The translations under genes and the position numbers were made by a program. The notes under the pieces are model-generated. The model ran no database searches. It had not been told where the DNA came from and saw nothing but the letters and a program-made list of their open reading frames with translations. From Nocardia carnea NBRC 14403 (GTDB taxonomy: Bacteria; Actinomycetota; Actinomycetes; Mycobacteriales; Mycobacteriaceae), in contig NZ_BAFV01000118.1 of assembly GCF_000308515.1 (NCBI RefSeq), positions 1 to 64,000 on the forward strand: a stretch of DNA of 64,000 nucleotides, written 5' to 3'. Position 1 is the first letter of the stretch, and each line of letters starts with the position of its first letter. Below are positions 1-8,017 of the stretch, one piece after another.

Positions 1-276
1 ATCGGCCGTCGCGCTGTGCGGGTGTACATCCATCACCGACAGGGCGAGATGGCCGAGCGCCTGCGCGACCGCAAGCGCCCCCATCAAGCGGGTTCGCGAT
101 ATTCCGCGCATCGATGCCGCGGCACAGCCGATGGCCGTGCATACGACGATGAGCAGTAACGCGCCCGCTTCGGACGGAAGCACCCCACCCCCGGCGCCGT
201 GCGCCGCAGCCGTGACGATCGCCGACAGCGCGCTGACGGATGCACCACGCAATACGCGATTCGCATCCGACGTCAT
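1..276 (-). CDS. Partial small multi-pass membrane protein, family unknown
   Basis: An ATG at 276 opens a frame that reaches the window edge without a stop: 92 residues are visible and the C-terminus lies outside. Three hydrophobic stretches (about residues 12-28, 38-56 and 65-82) suggest a small integral membrane protein. Gly/His-containing loops ('AAHGAGG', 'MDVHPH') lie at membrane ends. I do not recognise the family; the histidines could hint at metal handling, but that is a guess. No clear Shine-Dalgarno precedes the ATG. A 15-bp inverted repeat lies 19 bp upstream and may control it. Confidence 0.55.
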   Translation of the reverse strand, partial: MTSDANRVLRGASVSALSAIVTAAAHGAGGGVLPSEAGALLLIVVCTAIGCAAASMRGISRTRLMGALAVAQALGHLALSVMDVHPHSATAD

Positions 277-294
277 AACGGAAGTCTAGCCTCT

Positions 295-309
295 ACTACG
301 ACTTGTAGT
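295..309. promoter_or_regulatory. Inverted repeat, possible BlaI/CopY-type operator
   Basis: ACTAC (295-299) and GTAGT (305-309) form a perfect inverted repeat with a 5-bp spacer, 19 bp upstream of the minus-strand membrane-protein start. The TACTAC/GTAGTA pattern resembles operators of BlaI-family repressors in actinobacteria. No such repressor gene is visible here, and five-base arms can occur by chance. Confidence 0.3.
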
Positions 310-572
310 TGCGTCGAGGTGGGGGCGATCTCCAACGCCGTCGCCGTTACCCGTCTCATGCTCAGCGCACCCACGCTGGTGGGTGCGACAATCGCCGACG
401 CTGTCGCCGTGTCGATCATCCCGGATTTTCTCTGTGTCATCACTGATTTTCCTCGGTCGACAGCGGCCGGGCCGCGGTGGCCGGCGGACGCGTGGACCAC
501 TGCGGCGGCCGGAGGTTTACGACGACTCGTGCGAACTTTTCCAGCCCGCAGGGTAGTCGTTTTCCAGATGAC

Positions 573-853
573 CTCCGGGGAGCCGGCAAGCGGTGTGGTA
601 TCGAAATACCGGACCTCATAACCCGTTCGGTGAATTTCCACCCCTGCGGGGTGCGTCGGTAGCGCTGTTCGGTGCCGGCACGTATCGCTTCGCGGCCGGA
701 TTGCTCGATGTTCACTGCAGGGATTCGATACACCCCATCCTCGGTGTACAGCGAAGCTATCCGGTCGGTGTCACCCATCATCGCCGCATCGCTGAATTCG
801 GCGCGCAACGCTTCGATTTCGACGCGATCGGCGATCGCATGCAGGTCCCTCAT
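573..853 (-). pseudogene. Broken SnoaL-like protein gene (internal deletion plus frameshift)
   Basis: The gene starts at ATG 853 with a good GGAG site just upstream and begins as a normal SnoaL/NTF2-fold protein ('MRDLHAIADRVEIEALRAEF'). After 'GREAIRAGTEQ' it jumps straight to the C-terminal family motif 'RYRRTPQGWKFTERV', so roughly 35-45 residues of the central sheet are missing compared with SnoaL proteins of about 130 residues. Near 620 the frame is then lost: 'YEVRYFDTTPLAGSP', the usual family ending, continues one frame over, consistent with a single-base deletion. The original stop is also gone. Two independent lesions argue for a decayed gene rather than a sequencing error. It lies upstream of the ECF41 sigma gene on the opposite strand and may be an old target or partner of it. 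Confidence 0.75.
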
Positions 854-1157
854 AGTTTCTCCGTTTCTTACCGAAGCTCGTGAACGAGCCCGGTGCGCCG
901 TTGACGAGGACGACATCAGCCGGCACACCGCCCGGATACGGCCGGATTCGGTGTATTCGAAATCCTCACGACGATCCGGTCCGGCCGGTAGTCGCCGCCC
1001 GGCCGGCAGCGGACCCGACCTCGCTGTGCTTCCCGGCTTCGTCAGTAACTGTCGACGAAACTGTTCGCCGGAATGTCAGGCGCCGGGGGACGTCACATTC
1101 ACGCGCTCCACAACGTCGAACAGGTGAGAGCCGTAACGAGCTGAGGAGCCGCCGACC
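854..1157. other. Intergenic region between the SnoaL pseudogene and the sigma gene
   Basis: About 300 bases separate the divergent pseudogene and sigma gene. Apart from the ECF41-type promoter near the right end I see no gene, hairpin or repeat that I can support. Confidence 0.5.
1091..1117 (+). promoter_or_regulatory. ECF41-type promoter (autoregulatory candidate)
   Basis: CGTCACA (1091-1097), 16 bases, then CGTC (1114-1117). The published ECF41 consensus is TGTCACA-N16-CGTC, so the element differs only in the first base of the -35 box and has the exact spacing. It lies 40 bp upstream of the ECF41 sigma gene on the same strand, as expected for autoregulation. Confidence 0.65.
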
Positions 1158-2102
1158 ATGCCCACCTCATTTCAGCCACGAGACGAGCGACCGGACCCGA
1201 ATCTGGACGTACTGTTGAGTGAGCGGAGGCAGCTGATCGGTCTCGCCTACCGGCTGCTCGGCTCGCTGGCCGATGCCGAGGACGTGGTCCAGGAGGCCTT
1301 CACCCGCTGGTATGTCATGTCCGAGCAACAGCGGACGGCCATCCGCTCCCCCGGCGCATGGCTGCAGACGGTCACCAGCCGCATCTGCTTCGACCTGCTC
1401 GGCTCGGCACGGGCACGGCGCGAACACTACGTGGGTGAGTGGCTACCGGAACCGGTACCGGAATCCGCGGAGTGGATCACCGGCCGCAGCGATAACCCGG
1501 CCGACCGCGTCACCCTCGACGAATCGGTGAGCATGGCCTTCCTCGTTGTGCTCGACACGATGACCCCGGCCGAGCGCGTCGCGTTCACCCTGCACGATGT
1601 TTTCGGGTACTCGTTCGCCGATATCGCCGAAATCGTCGGTCGCACCCCGGCAGCGTGCCGGCAGCTGGCATCCTCGGCCCGCCGGCGAATCCGCGCAGCA
1701 CGAAACCCCGAGGCTCAGGCCGGCGGCCGGTCGGCCGATATCGTCCGCGATTTCAAGCGAGCATGGGCCGCCAAGGACATCGAAGCCATGATCGGTCTCC
1801 TCGATCCGGACGCGATAGCGGTGGCCGACAGCGGCGGAATCGTCGGCGCCGCGCCCGGCCCTCTCGAAGGCGCCGAGCAGATCGCGCGGTATTACATCAC
1901 GCTCGCGTCGCCGGCACCCGCAAGCCTGGATATCGTCGAGCGGACGGTCAACGGCCGGCCCGGCTTGGTCGTTCAGCATGACGGGGTCGCCGTCACGGTG
2001 TTCGCCTTCGACTTCACCGGCGACGGGATCACCCGGATCTGGGCCATGCGTAACCCCGAGAAACTCCGCTCTTGGACGGCGGACCGGCACCCGCAGAGAT
2101 GA
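1158..2102 (+). CDS. ECF41-family (SigJ-like) RNA polymerase sigma factor with SnoaL-like C-terminal domain
   Basis: 314 residues. The sigma-70 region 2 part (about residues 18-85, 'RLLGSLADAEDVVQEAFTRW') directs -10 recognition. Region 4 (about 130-185, 'MTPAERVAFTLHDVFGYSF') contains the HTH that reads the -35 element. A SnoaL/NTF2-like extension (about 195-310) ends in 'NPEKLR', matching the C-terminal motif of ECF41 proteins, whose extension acts as a built-in regulator instead of an anti-sigma factor. A GAGGAG site about 10 bases upstream supports the ATG at 1158. A near-consensus ECF41 promoter precedes the gene. Family members usually control an adjacent carboxymuconolactone decarboxylase, oxidoreductase or epimerase gene; here the next gene codes for a SnoaL protein, and a CMD protein lies 19 kb away. 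The activating signal is not evident. Confidence 0.93.
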   Translation: MPTSFQPRDERPDPNLDVLLSERRQLIGLAYRLLGSLADAEDVVQEAFTRWYVMSEQQRTAIRSPGAWLQTVTSRICFDLLGSARARREHYVGEWLPEPVPESAEWITGRSDNPADRVTLDESVSMAFLVVLDTMTPAERVAFTLHDVFGYSFADIAEIVGRTPAACRQLASSARRRIRAARNPEAQAGGRSADIVRDFKRAWAAKDIEAMIGLLDPDAIAVADSGGIVGAAPGPLEGAEQIARYYITLASPAPASLDIVERTVNGRPGLVVQHDGVAVTVFAFDFTGDGITRIWAMRNPEKLRSWTADRHPQR

Positions 2103-2326
2103 CGCCCGGCGAGACCGGGGGCCACTTCGACCGCCTGGTAGTGGCCGGTCGAGATCATGTCTTGCTGATCTCGACGAAGTAGCCGCGCATTGTGTAAGGC
2201 GCCCACGATCACCAGATGCGCGGCCTGACATTCCGCGGGGCTGTGTCGTCGGAAGTCGTACGGGCATCGAGGCGATGCGCCTGCCCGTCACCGACATGCG
2301 CACCAACGACGCCGAAGGAACCGATG

Positions 2327-2794
2327 ATGAAAACATCGAACGACTCTCACGCACGCAATGTTCGCATCGCGGCGGACGAAGCCGCGATCCGCCGACAGAT
2401 CGGCAAGCTGATCGAAGGACTCCAGGCCGGTGATCTCGCGGCCGTACAGGAGGTGTACACGACAGACATCGTGTCCTTCGATATCGAACCGCCACTCCAG
2501 CACGTCGGGACAGCCGCGAAGCTAGAGAACTGGGCGCGGGTGTTCCAAGCCTTCGAACAGGTGACCTACGAGGTTCGCGACCTGGCCGTAACCGTCGGGG
2601 ACGACGTAGCGTTCGGGTATGCCTTCGCCCGTCTCAGCGGCAAGCTGAAGAGCGGGAGTGCGACGAACGGTATGTGGGTGCGGGTCACCTATGGCATGCA
2701 GAAGATCGACGGCACATGGTTGATCGCGCACGACCAGGTCTCGGTGCCGCTCGACGTGGCGAGCGGGCGCGGTGCGGTAGATCTGGAGCCCTGA
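2327..2794 (+). CDS. SnoaL/ketosteroid-isomerase-like protein
   Basis: 155 residues with an NTF2-like fold pattern: an N-terminal helix pair ('DEAAIRRQIGKLIEGLQAGDLAAV'-like start), a variable middle, and a closing strand 'MQKIDGTWLIAHDQVSVPLD' typical of the 'DUF4440/SnoaL_3' group. Such proteins are small hydrolase/isomerase-like or ligand-binding folds; catalytic chemistry cannot be read from the sequence. AAGGAA at 2315-2320 fits the ATG at 2327 slightly better than the ATG at 2324. It follows the ECF41 sigma gene by about 220 bases on the same strand and is its most likely local target, although I see no clear ECF41 promoter directly in front of it. Confidence 0.8.
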   Translation: MKTSNDSHARNVRIAADEAAIRRQIGKLIEGLQAGDLAAVQEVYTTDIVSFDIEPPLQHVGTAAKLENWARVFQAFEQVTYEVRDLAVTVGDDVAFGYAFARLSGKLKSGSATNGMWVRVTYGMQKIDGTWLIAHDQVSVPLDVASGRGAVDLEP

Positions 2795-2980
2795 GGTGCC
2801 CCGGGGGCTCTCCGGAACTCGCTTCACCACCTCACGTTCCGGTGGCGTGTGTCGTCGCTCGCAACGGCCGGCAACGCGCCGGTTTCACGGCGACCGGTGA
2901 GATCGATCGGCGCGACTTCGGCATTCACGTCCCGATGGACGGTGGAGGCAGCCTGGTCGGCCGCCACCCGTGCTGGCAGA

Positions 2981-3925
2981 ATGAGCGATGTGAGCGTGCC
3001 AGATTTCGGGATCTACGTACCGCAGATGGTTCCGGATTTCCAGCTCCTGCTGGATCTCGCGAAAACGGCCGAACGCACCGGATTCACCAATTTCTGGCTT
3101 TTCGACCATCTGTGGTCACCCGGGCTGCCCGAGCATCCCGCCCTGGAGGCGTGGACGACGGCGGCCGCGCTGCTCGCCGGCACCACGACGTTGCGGGTGG
3201 GCGCCCTGGTGTTGTGCAACAACTTCCGGCATCCGGTGGTACTCGGCCGGATGGCAACCTCACTGGACGTGATCTCCGGCGGACGGCTCGAATTCGGGCT
3301 CGGCAGCGGTTCCGTTCCCGGCGAACACCAGCAGGCCGGATTGCCCTGGGGTCCGGCGCGCGAACGGGCCGAACGGCTCGGTGAGGCGCTCGAGATCATC
3401 ACCTCGATGTTCGCCCGCGAACGAACCTCGTTCGTCGGCAAGCACTACCAGGTCGCCGATATCGCCAACGTCCCCGGACCGGTCCAGCGTCCGCGCCCGC
3501 CGATCCATATCGGGGGCACGGGCCCGAAATACACGTTGCCGCTGGTCGCGCGCTATGCCGATGTCTGGAATGTGCCCACCTACGGCCTGCGCGACTACCG
3601 CCGGTCGGCCGAACTGCTGGACGCCGAATGCGCCCGTATCGATCGCGACCCCGCCTCGATCCGCCGTTCTCACCAGGCGATAGTGGCGATCGCCGAGAAC
3701 GAGCGGGAACTCCCCGCGGTCCGGGCCCGGGCGCAGCGGCATTACGGGGCCGAAGCGTTCGCTCTCGACGAAGGCTACGTCGGTACGCCGGCCATGCTGG
3801 TGGACCGGCTGGCCGAACGCGCGGGCCGGGGAATCGATTCGGTGATCTTCATGACCGGGGCGAAACAAGCGGCCGCGACCATGGAGCTGTTCGCCGCGGA
3901 GGTCATGCCACACCTGCCCGGCTGA
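2981..3925 (+). CDS. LLM-class (luciferase-like, probably F420-dependent) oxidoreductase
   Basis: 314 residues of a TIM-barrel luciferase-like monooxygenase: 'FGIYVPQM' at the N-terminus, 'NFWLFDHLWSP' (barrel strand 2), 'RVGALVLCNNFRHPVVLGRM', 'GGRLEFGLGSG', and 'RPPIHIGGTGPKYTLPLVARYADVWN' near the cofactor phosphate site. Actinobacterial members of this subgroup mostly use coenzyme F420 and oxidise or reduce alcohols, ketones or hydride-accepting lipids; the substrate is unknown. ATG 2981 is used because the conserved start 'VPDFGIYVPQM' follows closely; GTG 2990 is an alternative. It is convergent with the alpha/beta hydrolase gene. Confidence 0.88.
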   Translation: MSDVSVPDFGIYVPQMVPDFQLLLDLAKTAERTGFTNFWLFDHLWSPGLPEHPALEAWTTAAALLAGTTTLRVGALVLCNNFRHPVVLGRMATSLDVISGGRLEFGLGSGSVPGEHQQAGLPWGPARERAERLGEALEIITSMFARERTSFVGKHYQVADIANVPGPVQRPRPPIHIGGTGPKYTLPLVARYADVWNVPTYGLRDYRRSAELLDAECARIDRDPASIRRSHQAIVAIAENERELPAVRARAQRHYGAEAFALDEGYVGTPAMLVDRLAERAGRGIDSVIFMTGAKQAAATMELFAAEVMPHLPG

Positions 3926-3968
3926 AGGTTTCGCACGATGCCCGGCATACCCCCGCGTCCGCTGCGGC

Positions 3969-4820
3969 TCACTGAGCGCTGCGCGCTCGGTGGGTCAGCA
4001 GGAATTCCGACATCGCCTCGGCGACGGCCGCGGGCTGGTCCAGCATGGACAGCACGTAGGCGTCCGGGATTTCGACCAGGCGCGAGGCCGGGATCAGTTC
4101 GGCCAGCCGCCGGCCGTGTTCACGGGGCATCACCTTGCCGGCCGAAGACCACAAGATGAGCGCCTCACCGCGGAAACGGCGGAGTTCTTCGGTGTGTGCG
4201 ATGAGTTCGCGCGCGGGGAAACCCGACCGCGTGTAGGCGAGTAGGTCGCGGCGGATTCGTGCGTCACGCAGGCCCGGTTCGGTCCAGCCGCGGACCAGAT
4301 CGTCGGGTATCGGGTAGCGGGCCATCCAGCCGAACAGCAGCGGTGTGCGCCGTAACCACCGCACCCGCAGTTGCCGCAGCGCCAGGGTGAACCCGCCGGG
4401 GATCCGGCTGGCAACGGTGGCGAGCTTTCCGGGGAGCCCGGGCGGGAAATTGTCGAATGCCTCGCACGGGAGGACCACGAGCCGGCCGACGCGTTCGTCG
4501 AGGCCGTAGGAGGTGAGGAACAGGGCCCCACCCCAGTCACTGTGGACGAGGACGACATCGTGCAGGTCGAGCGCGGCGAGGAAATCCGCGACGAGCTGGT
4601 TGAGGCCTTTCATGCTGAGATCGGTGCCCGGTTCCAGCGGGATCGAATGAGCTCCCAGTGGCAGATCGGGCCGGAGATAGCGGAATCCCGGCGGTAACAG
4701 GCCGATCATCCGGTCCCAGACGGTGTGGTTCATCAGCAGGCCGTGCAGTAAGACCACCGGCGGACCGTCGCCGTGTTCCACATAGTGCATCCGACCTGCG
4801 GGTATATCGACTGTCGGCAT
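3969..4820 (-). CDS. Alpha/beta-hydrolase with Asp at the nucleophile position
   Basis: 283 residues. Oxyanion-loop motif 'VVLLHGLLMNHTVWD' and nucleophile elbow 'VLVHSDWGGAL', in which Asp aligns with the nucleophile of haloalkane dehalogenases and epoxide hydrolases. At the usual acid position the sequence reads 'ILWSSAGKVMPREHG' and at the usual His position 'EIPDAYVLSMLDQP', so neither a clear catalytic Asp nor His is seen; as far as I recall, relatives in this actinobacterial subgroup also lack the canonical His motif. Activity is therefore uncertain. The start ATG at 4820 faces the TetR gene at 4873 across two overlapping palindromes, so the hydrolase is very probably repressed by that TetR and its substrate is related to the inducer. 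Confidence 0.85.
   Translation of the reverse strand: MPTVDIPAGRMHYVEHGDGPPVVLLHGLLMNHTVWDRMIGLLPPGFRYLRPDLPLGAHSIPLEPGTDLSMKGLNQLVADFLAALDLHDVVLVHSDWGGALFLTSYGLDERVGRLVVLPCEAFDNFPPGLPGKLATVASRIPGGFTLALRQLRVRWLRRTPLLFGWMARYPIPDDLVRGWTEPGLRDARIRRDLLAYTRSGFPARELIAHTEELRRFRGEALILWSSAGKVMPREHGRRLAELIPASRLVEIPDAYVLSMLDQPAAVAEAMSEFLLTHRARSAQ
3970..3992. terminator. Hairpin between convergent genes
   Basis: CACTGAGCGC (3970-3979) and GCGCTCGGTG (3983-3992) pair over 10 bp with one T.G wobble and a 3-base loop. It overlaps the end of the alpha/beta hydrolase gene and lies 45 bp after the LLM gene stop, so it may serve as a bidirectional terminator; there is no U-tract. Confidence 0.4.
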
Positions 4821-4834
4821 TATCGGCCCCTTCC

Positions 4835-4863
4835 GAGCGATCGCTCTAGAGTGATTGCTCTAG
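4835..4863. promoter_or_regulatory. Double TetR operator between hydrolase and TetR genes
   Basis: GAGCGATCGCTC (4835-4846) is a perfect 12-bp palindrome. It overlaps a second palindrome with arms CTAGAG (4846-4851) and CTCTAG (4858-4863). The two share the core AGnG(C/T)GAT(C/T)GCTCT and their centres are 14 bp apart. The site fills most of the 52-bp gap between divergent starts, which is the classic position for a TetR autorepressor. Confidence 0.7.
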
Positions 4864-4872
4864 TCTGGAACG

Positions 4873-5466
4873 GTGACCGAGAAGATGTCAACCTCCGGAA
4901 CCCGCGAGCGACTGGTGACCGCGACCGTCGAACTCCTGCGCACCCGCGGTTACAGCGGGACCAGCGTCAAACAGATCAGCGCGGCCGCGAACGCTCCGAT
5001 GGGATCGCTCTATCACCACTTCCCCGGCGGAAAACCCGAGCTCGCGGCCGCGGCGCTGCGCGACGCGGGCGTGGCCTACGGACAGCTGATACCGCTGCTG
5101 CTCGATCCCTACGCCGATCTGCAGGAAGCACTTCCTGCCGCCTTCGCCACCGCCGCCGAACAGATCGAGCACACCGGATGGATCAATATGTGCCCGGTGG
5201 GCACGGTCGCGGGCGAAATCGCCGATGCCGAGCCGGAACTGCGCGCGGTAGCCGCGGAGATCATCACGTCGTGGATCGAGGGCGGGACCGCGTACTTCGC
5301 CGGCCGCGGCCTGCCCGAGGACACCGCACGCGAACTCATCCTCGGCATCATCACCGCGCTGGAGGGCGCATTCGTCCTGAGTCGCACGTTGCACTCCACC
5401 GCACCACTGCACGCCGCCGGCCGGGCGATGAGTGCACGACTCCACGAACTCCTCGAGGGCGGATGA
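4873..5466 (+). CDS. TetR-family transcriptional regulator (LmrA/YxaF-like)
   Basis: 197 residues. N-terminal HTH ('TRERLVTATVELLRTRGYSGTSVKQISAAANAPMGSLYHHFPGGK' region, residues about 9-55) followed by an all-helical ligand domain with 'CPVGTVAGEIA', a motif typical of the LmrA/YxaF-like C-terminal domain. The GTG at 4873 is the first start after the operator; ATG 4885 is an alternative. Divergent from the alpha/beta hydrolase, which is its probable target, and probably autoregulated through the double palindrome. The inducer is unknown. Confidence 0.92.
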   Translation: MTEKMSTSGTRERLVTATVELLRTRGYSGTSVKQISAAANAPMGSLYHHFPGGKPELAAAALRDAGVAYGQLIPLLLDPYADLQEALPAAFATAAEQIEHTGWINMCPVGTVAGEIADAEPELRAVAAEIITSWIEGGTAYFAGRGLPEDTARELILGIITALEGAFVLSRTLHSTAPLHAAGRAMSARLHELLEGG

Positions 5467-5713
5467 GCAACTCGGGCGGGATGCCTACTCACGACGTCGT
5501 TGCGCACTCGCACGGCTCATCGCCACCGGCCGGCCCACTCTCGGCATCCTTCGGTGACGGTATTCGCGCGCCCCGAGGCCTTCGCCTGCACGTGGGCGAA
5601 CGTCCGGGTGCCACGTGTCGACAGAGCACGCCGCGTGTAACACGCCCGCACCCGGACGGCTCCGCCGGCATGGTGGCGGTGACAGAGCCTCCGGCGCAGT
5701 GGGCTCACCCCTG

Positions 5714-6490
5714 TCAACCCAGGTCGTCGAAAGAACCGCCGCGGCCCGCGCCGGCGGCGAAGCGCCGGGCGCCGGCGCCGGCCTCGGTGAACGAGATCAG
5801 CCCGTGCTCCCATTCGTTGGCCAGGGCGTCCTGTTCGGTCATCCCTTCCTGTTCGAGCAAGGAGAGCCGGTCCCGGCGGGTACAGGTCTGTGGGAAGCGG
5901 GCGATCTCTGCGGCCAGTTCCTCGGCGGCCGCGCGTTCCTCGCCTGCGGGCACCACCCGGTTCACCAGCCCCATGGACAAAGCTTCCGCCGCGTCGACCG
6001 GGCGTCCGCTGAGTACCAGGTCCATGGCCCGGCCGGTACCGATCAGCCGGGGCAGCCGCACGGTGCCGCCATCGATGAGCGGAACGCCCCAGCGGCGGCA
6101 GAACACCCCCAAGACCGCGTCCTCGGCCGCGACCCGCAGATCACACCAGATCGCCAGCTCCAGACCGCCTGCCACGGCGTGCCCGGCGACCGCGGCTATC
6201 ACGGGTTTACCGAGCCGCATCCGGCTCGGTCCCATCGGCCCGGGACCGTCGGCGGCCAGCCGGTTACCTCGCTCGGTACCCACCGATTTGAGATCGGCTC
6301 CCGCGCAGAAGGTTCCCCCTTCGCCCCAGAGCACGGCCACCGACGCCGACTCGTCGGTGTCGAACTCGCTGAACGCCTCGAACAATGCCGCGCCGGTGGG
6401 GCCGTCCACCGCATTGCGGGCCTCGGGGCGCGACAGGATCACGGTGAATACCGGGCCGTCGCGTTCGACACGTACTGCTGGACCGGCCAT
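5714..6490 (-). CDS. Enoyl-CoA hydratase/isomerase (crotonase) family protein
   Basis: 258 residues. The oxyanion-hole segment 'GTFCAGADLKSV' (about 59-70) and 'AGGLELAIWCDLRVA' (about 108-121) are conserved. Glu111 matches the first catalytic Glu of classical hydratases, but the second Glu position falls in 'FCRRWGVPLID' and is not Glu. The protein may therefore not be a standard 2-enoyl-CoA hydratase; hydrolase, isomerase or lyase chemistry in the same fold is possible. GAGGAG seven bases upstream supports ATG 6490. It follows the acyl-CoA dehydrogenase gene by 235 bases on the same strand and fits a CoA-ester pathway. Confidence 0.88.
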   Translation of the reverse strand: MAGPAVRVERDGPVFTVILSRPEARNAVDGPTGAALFEAFSEFDTDESASVAVLWGEGGTFCAGADLKSVGTERGNRLAADGPGPMGPSRMRLGKPVIAAVAGHAVAGGLELAIWCDLRVAAEDAVLGVFCRRWGVPLIDGGTVRLPRLIGTGRAMDLVLSGRPVDAAEALSMGLVNRVVPAGEERAAAEELAAEIARFPQTCTRRDRLSLLEQEGMTEQDALANEWEHGLISFTEAGAGARRFAAGAGRGGSFDDLG

Positions 6491-6725
6491 GAGTGCTCCT
6501 CGCTACCGAATGTCGGTTCGCACGTCGTTTCGTTTCGCTTCCTACCAGACCTGTTTCGGATGCGGAACCTCCACCCGGAACCGGGCCCGATCCGACTGCC
6601 GCCGCAGCGACCGGGCGGGACACCGGCACACCCCACCTTCCGTCGCCACAGACGGCGCCCGCCGGAGAAGACCGGATCGGCCCGACGCAAGGGCGTGGCC
6701 GTCGCGCGGCCGTGGTCGCCGTCGA

Positions 6726-8009
6726 TTACCCCTGTCCCGACGCGCCGCCGACACCCTTCACTGCCGCACGGTCCATGAATCCGAACAGGTATCCCGCTAC
6801 CCGGCGCATCTGGATCTCCTCGGCGCCCTCCGTGATCCGGTAGCGGCGGTGGTGGCGGTAGATGTGCTCGAACGGGGTGTAGCGGGAGTAGCCGAGACCT
6901 CCGTGTACCTGCATGGCCCGGTCGGCGGCCTCACAGCAGAGGCGGTTGGCCCAGTAGTTGCACATCGATACCTGCTCGGACACGGCGAATGTGCCGTACT
7001 TATCCATCGACCAGGCGGTTTTGTGCACCAGGGCGCGCAGCATCTCGCATTGGGTGTGCAGTTCGACCAGCTGGAACTGGATGGCCTGATTCGACGACAG
7101 CGGTTTACCGAACGGTTTGCGCTCCTTGGCGTACGCCACGGCCCGGTCGACGCAGTACTGTGCGGCGCCGAGACTGGATGCGGCCTGCCGGATGCGGTTC
7201 TCGTTGAAGAAATGCTGGACCACGGCCAGCCCGCGGCCCTCCTGCCCGAAGATCGCCGAATCCGGCACCCGGACGCCGGTGAGCGAGATCCGGGCGTGGT
7301 CGGTGGGCATATTGAAGGTCCACAGGTATTCCTCGACCTCGAACCCCGGCGCGTCGGTGGGTACCAGGAATGCGGTGATCCCCCGGCCGTCGCCGGCCTT
7401 GCCGGAGGTGCGGGCGAAGATGAGGTCGGCGTCGGCGATATGGACGCCGGTGTTCCAGGTCTTCGTCCCGTTGATCACCCAGTCGTCACCGTCGCGGACG
7501 GCGGTGGTCTCCATATGGGTGGCGTCGGAACCGTGTTCGGGTTCGGTGATACCGAAGGCGAAGAACCGGGTACCGGCCGCCAGACCGTCCACCCACTGCT
7601 CTTTCTGCGCCGGTGAACCGTATTCGAGCATCAGCAGCAGCCCGACATTGTTGGCGACGATGGCGTGTTCGTTCTGCAGATCGCAGTGCAGGCCCAGTCC
7701 GCGGTGTGCGAGGTGCTCGCGGATCACGGCCATGCCGAGATTGGTGCCGTCGCGGCCGCCGAACTCGTTCGGGAAGGCGTAGCGGTAATGGCCGGCGGCG
7801 TCGGCGCGGCGCCGGGATTCGGCGAGCAGTTCCTCCCATTCGGCACTCGGCAGGCCACCGCGGTCCCAATCGGTGCGGGCGTCCTCGCGGCGGTGGTCGA
7901 AGAACCGGATATTGTCGCCGGTCTGTTCGAGGGGTTCGATCTCACGTTCGATGAACTCGTCGAGTTCGGTCAGATAGGCGCGTAGGTCGGCGGGCAGTTC
8001 GAAATCCAC
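6726..8009 (-). CDS. Acyl-CoA dehydrogenase (ACAD10/11-like)
   Basis: 427 residues. N-terminal helical domain, middle beta domain ('FFAFGITEPEHGSDATHMETTAVRD' part, FAD/substrate-binding), and C-terminal four-helix domain ('ERKPFGKPLSSNQAIQFQLVEL', 'QVHGGLGYSRYTPFEHIYR', 'ITEGAEEIQMRRVAG'). It would use FAD to introduce an alpha,beta double bond in an acyl-CoA. The conserved protein starts 'DFELPADLRAYL'; a GTG at 8009 with AGGAG five bases upstream is the best start. Eight bases separate it from the phosphotransferase-like gene upstream, so they are co-transcribed. In animal ACAD10/11 these two domains are fused and handle 4-hydroxyacyl-CoAs, which makes a similar joint role plausible here. 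Confidence 0.93.
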   Translation of the reverse strand: MDFELPADLRAYLTELDEFIEREIEPLEQTGDNIRFFDHRREDARTDWDRGGLPSAEWEELLAESRRRADAAGHYRYAFPNEFGGRDGTNLGMAVIREHLAHRGLGLHCDLQNEHAIVANNVGLLLMLEYGSPAQKEQWVDGLAAGTRFFAFGITEPEHGSDATHMETTAVRDGDDWVINGTKTWNTGVHIADADLIFARTSGKAGDGRGITAFLVPTDAPGFEVEEYLWTFNMPTDHARISLTGVRVPDSAIFGQEGRGLAVVQHFFNENRIRQAASSLGAAQYCVDRAVAYAKERKPFGKPLSSNQAIQFQLVELHTQCEMLRALVHKTAWSMDKYGTFAVSEQVSMCNYWANRLCCEAADRAMQVHGGLGYSRYTPFEHIYRHHRRYRITEGAEEIQMRRVAGYLFGFMDRAAVKGVGGASGQG

Positions 8010-8017
8010 GGTGACTC

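Noticed and set aside
5633..5645. GCGTGT-A-ACACGC palindrome between TetR and crotonase genes
   Set aside because: Lies between the 3' ends of convergent genes, has no matching partner site and no T-tract; function not supportable.
4773..7616. Very long plus-strand open frame across TetR, crotonase and dehydrogenase genes
   Set aside because: Composition is Arg/Pro/Ala-rich without domain resemblance and it is antisense to or out of frame with clear genes; an artefact of high GC.
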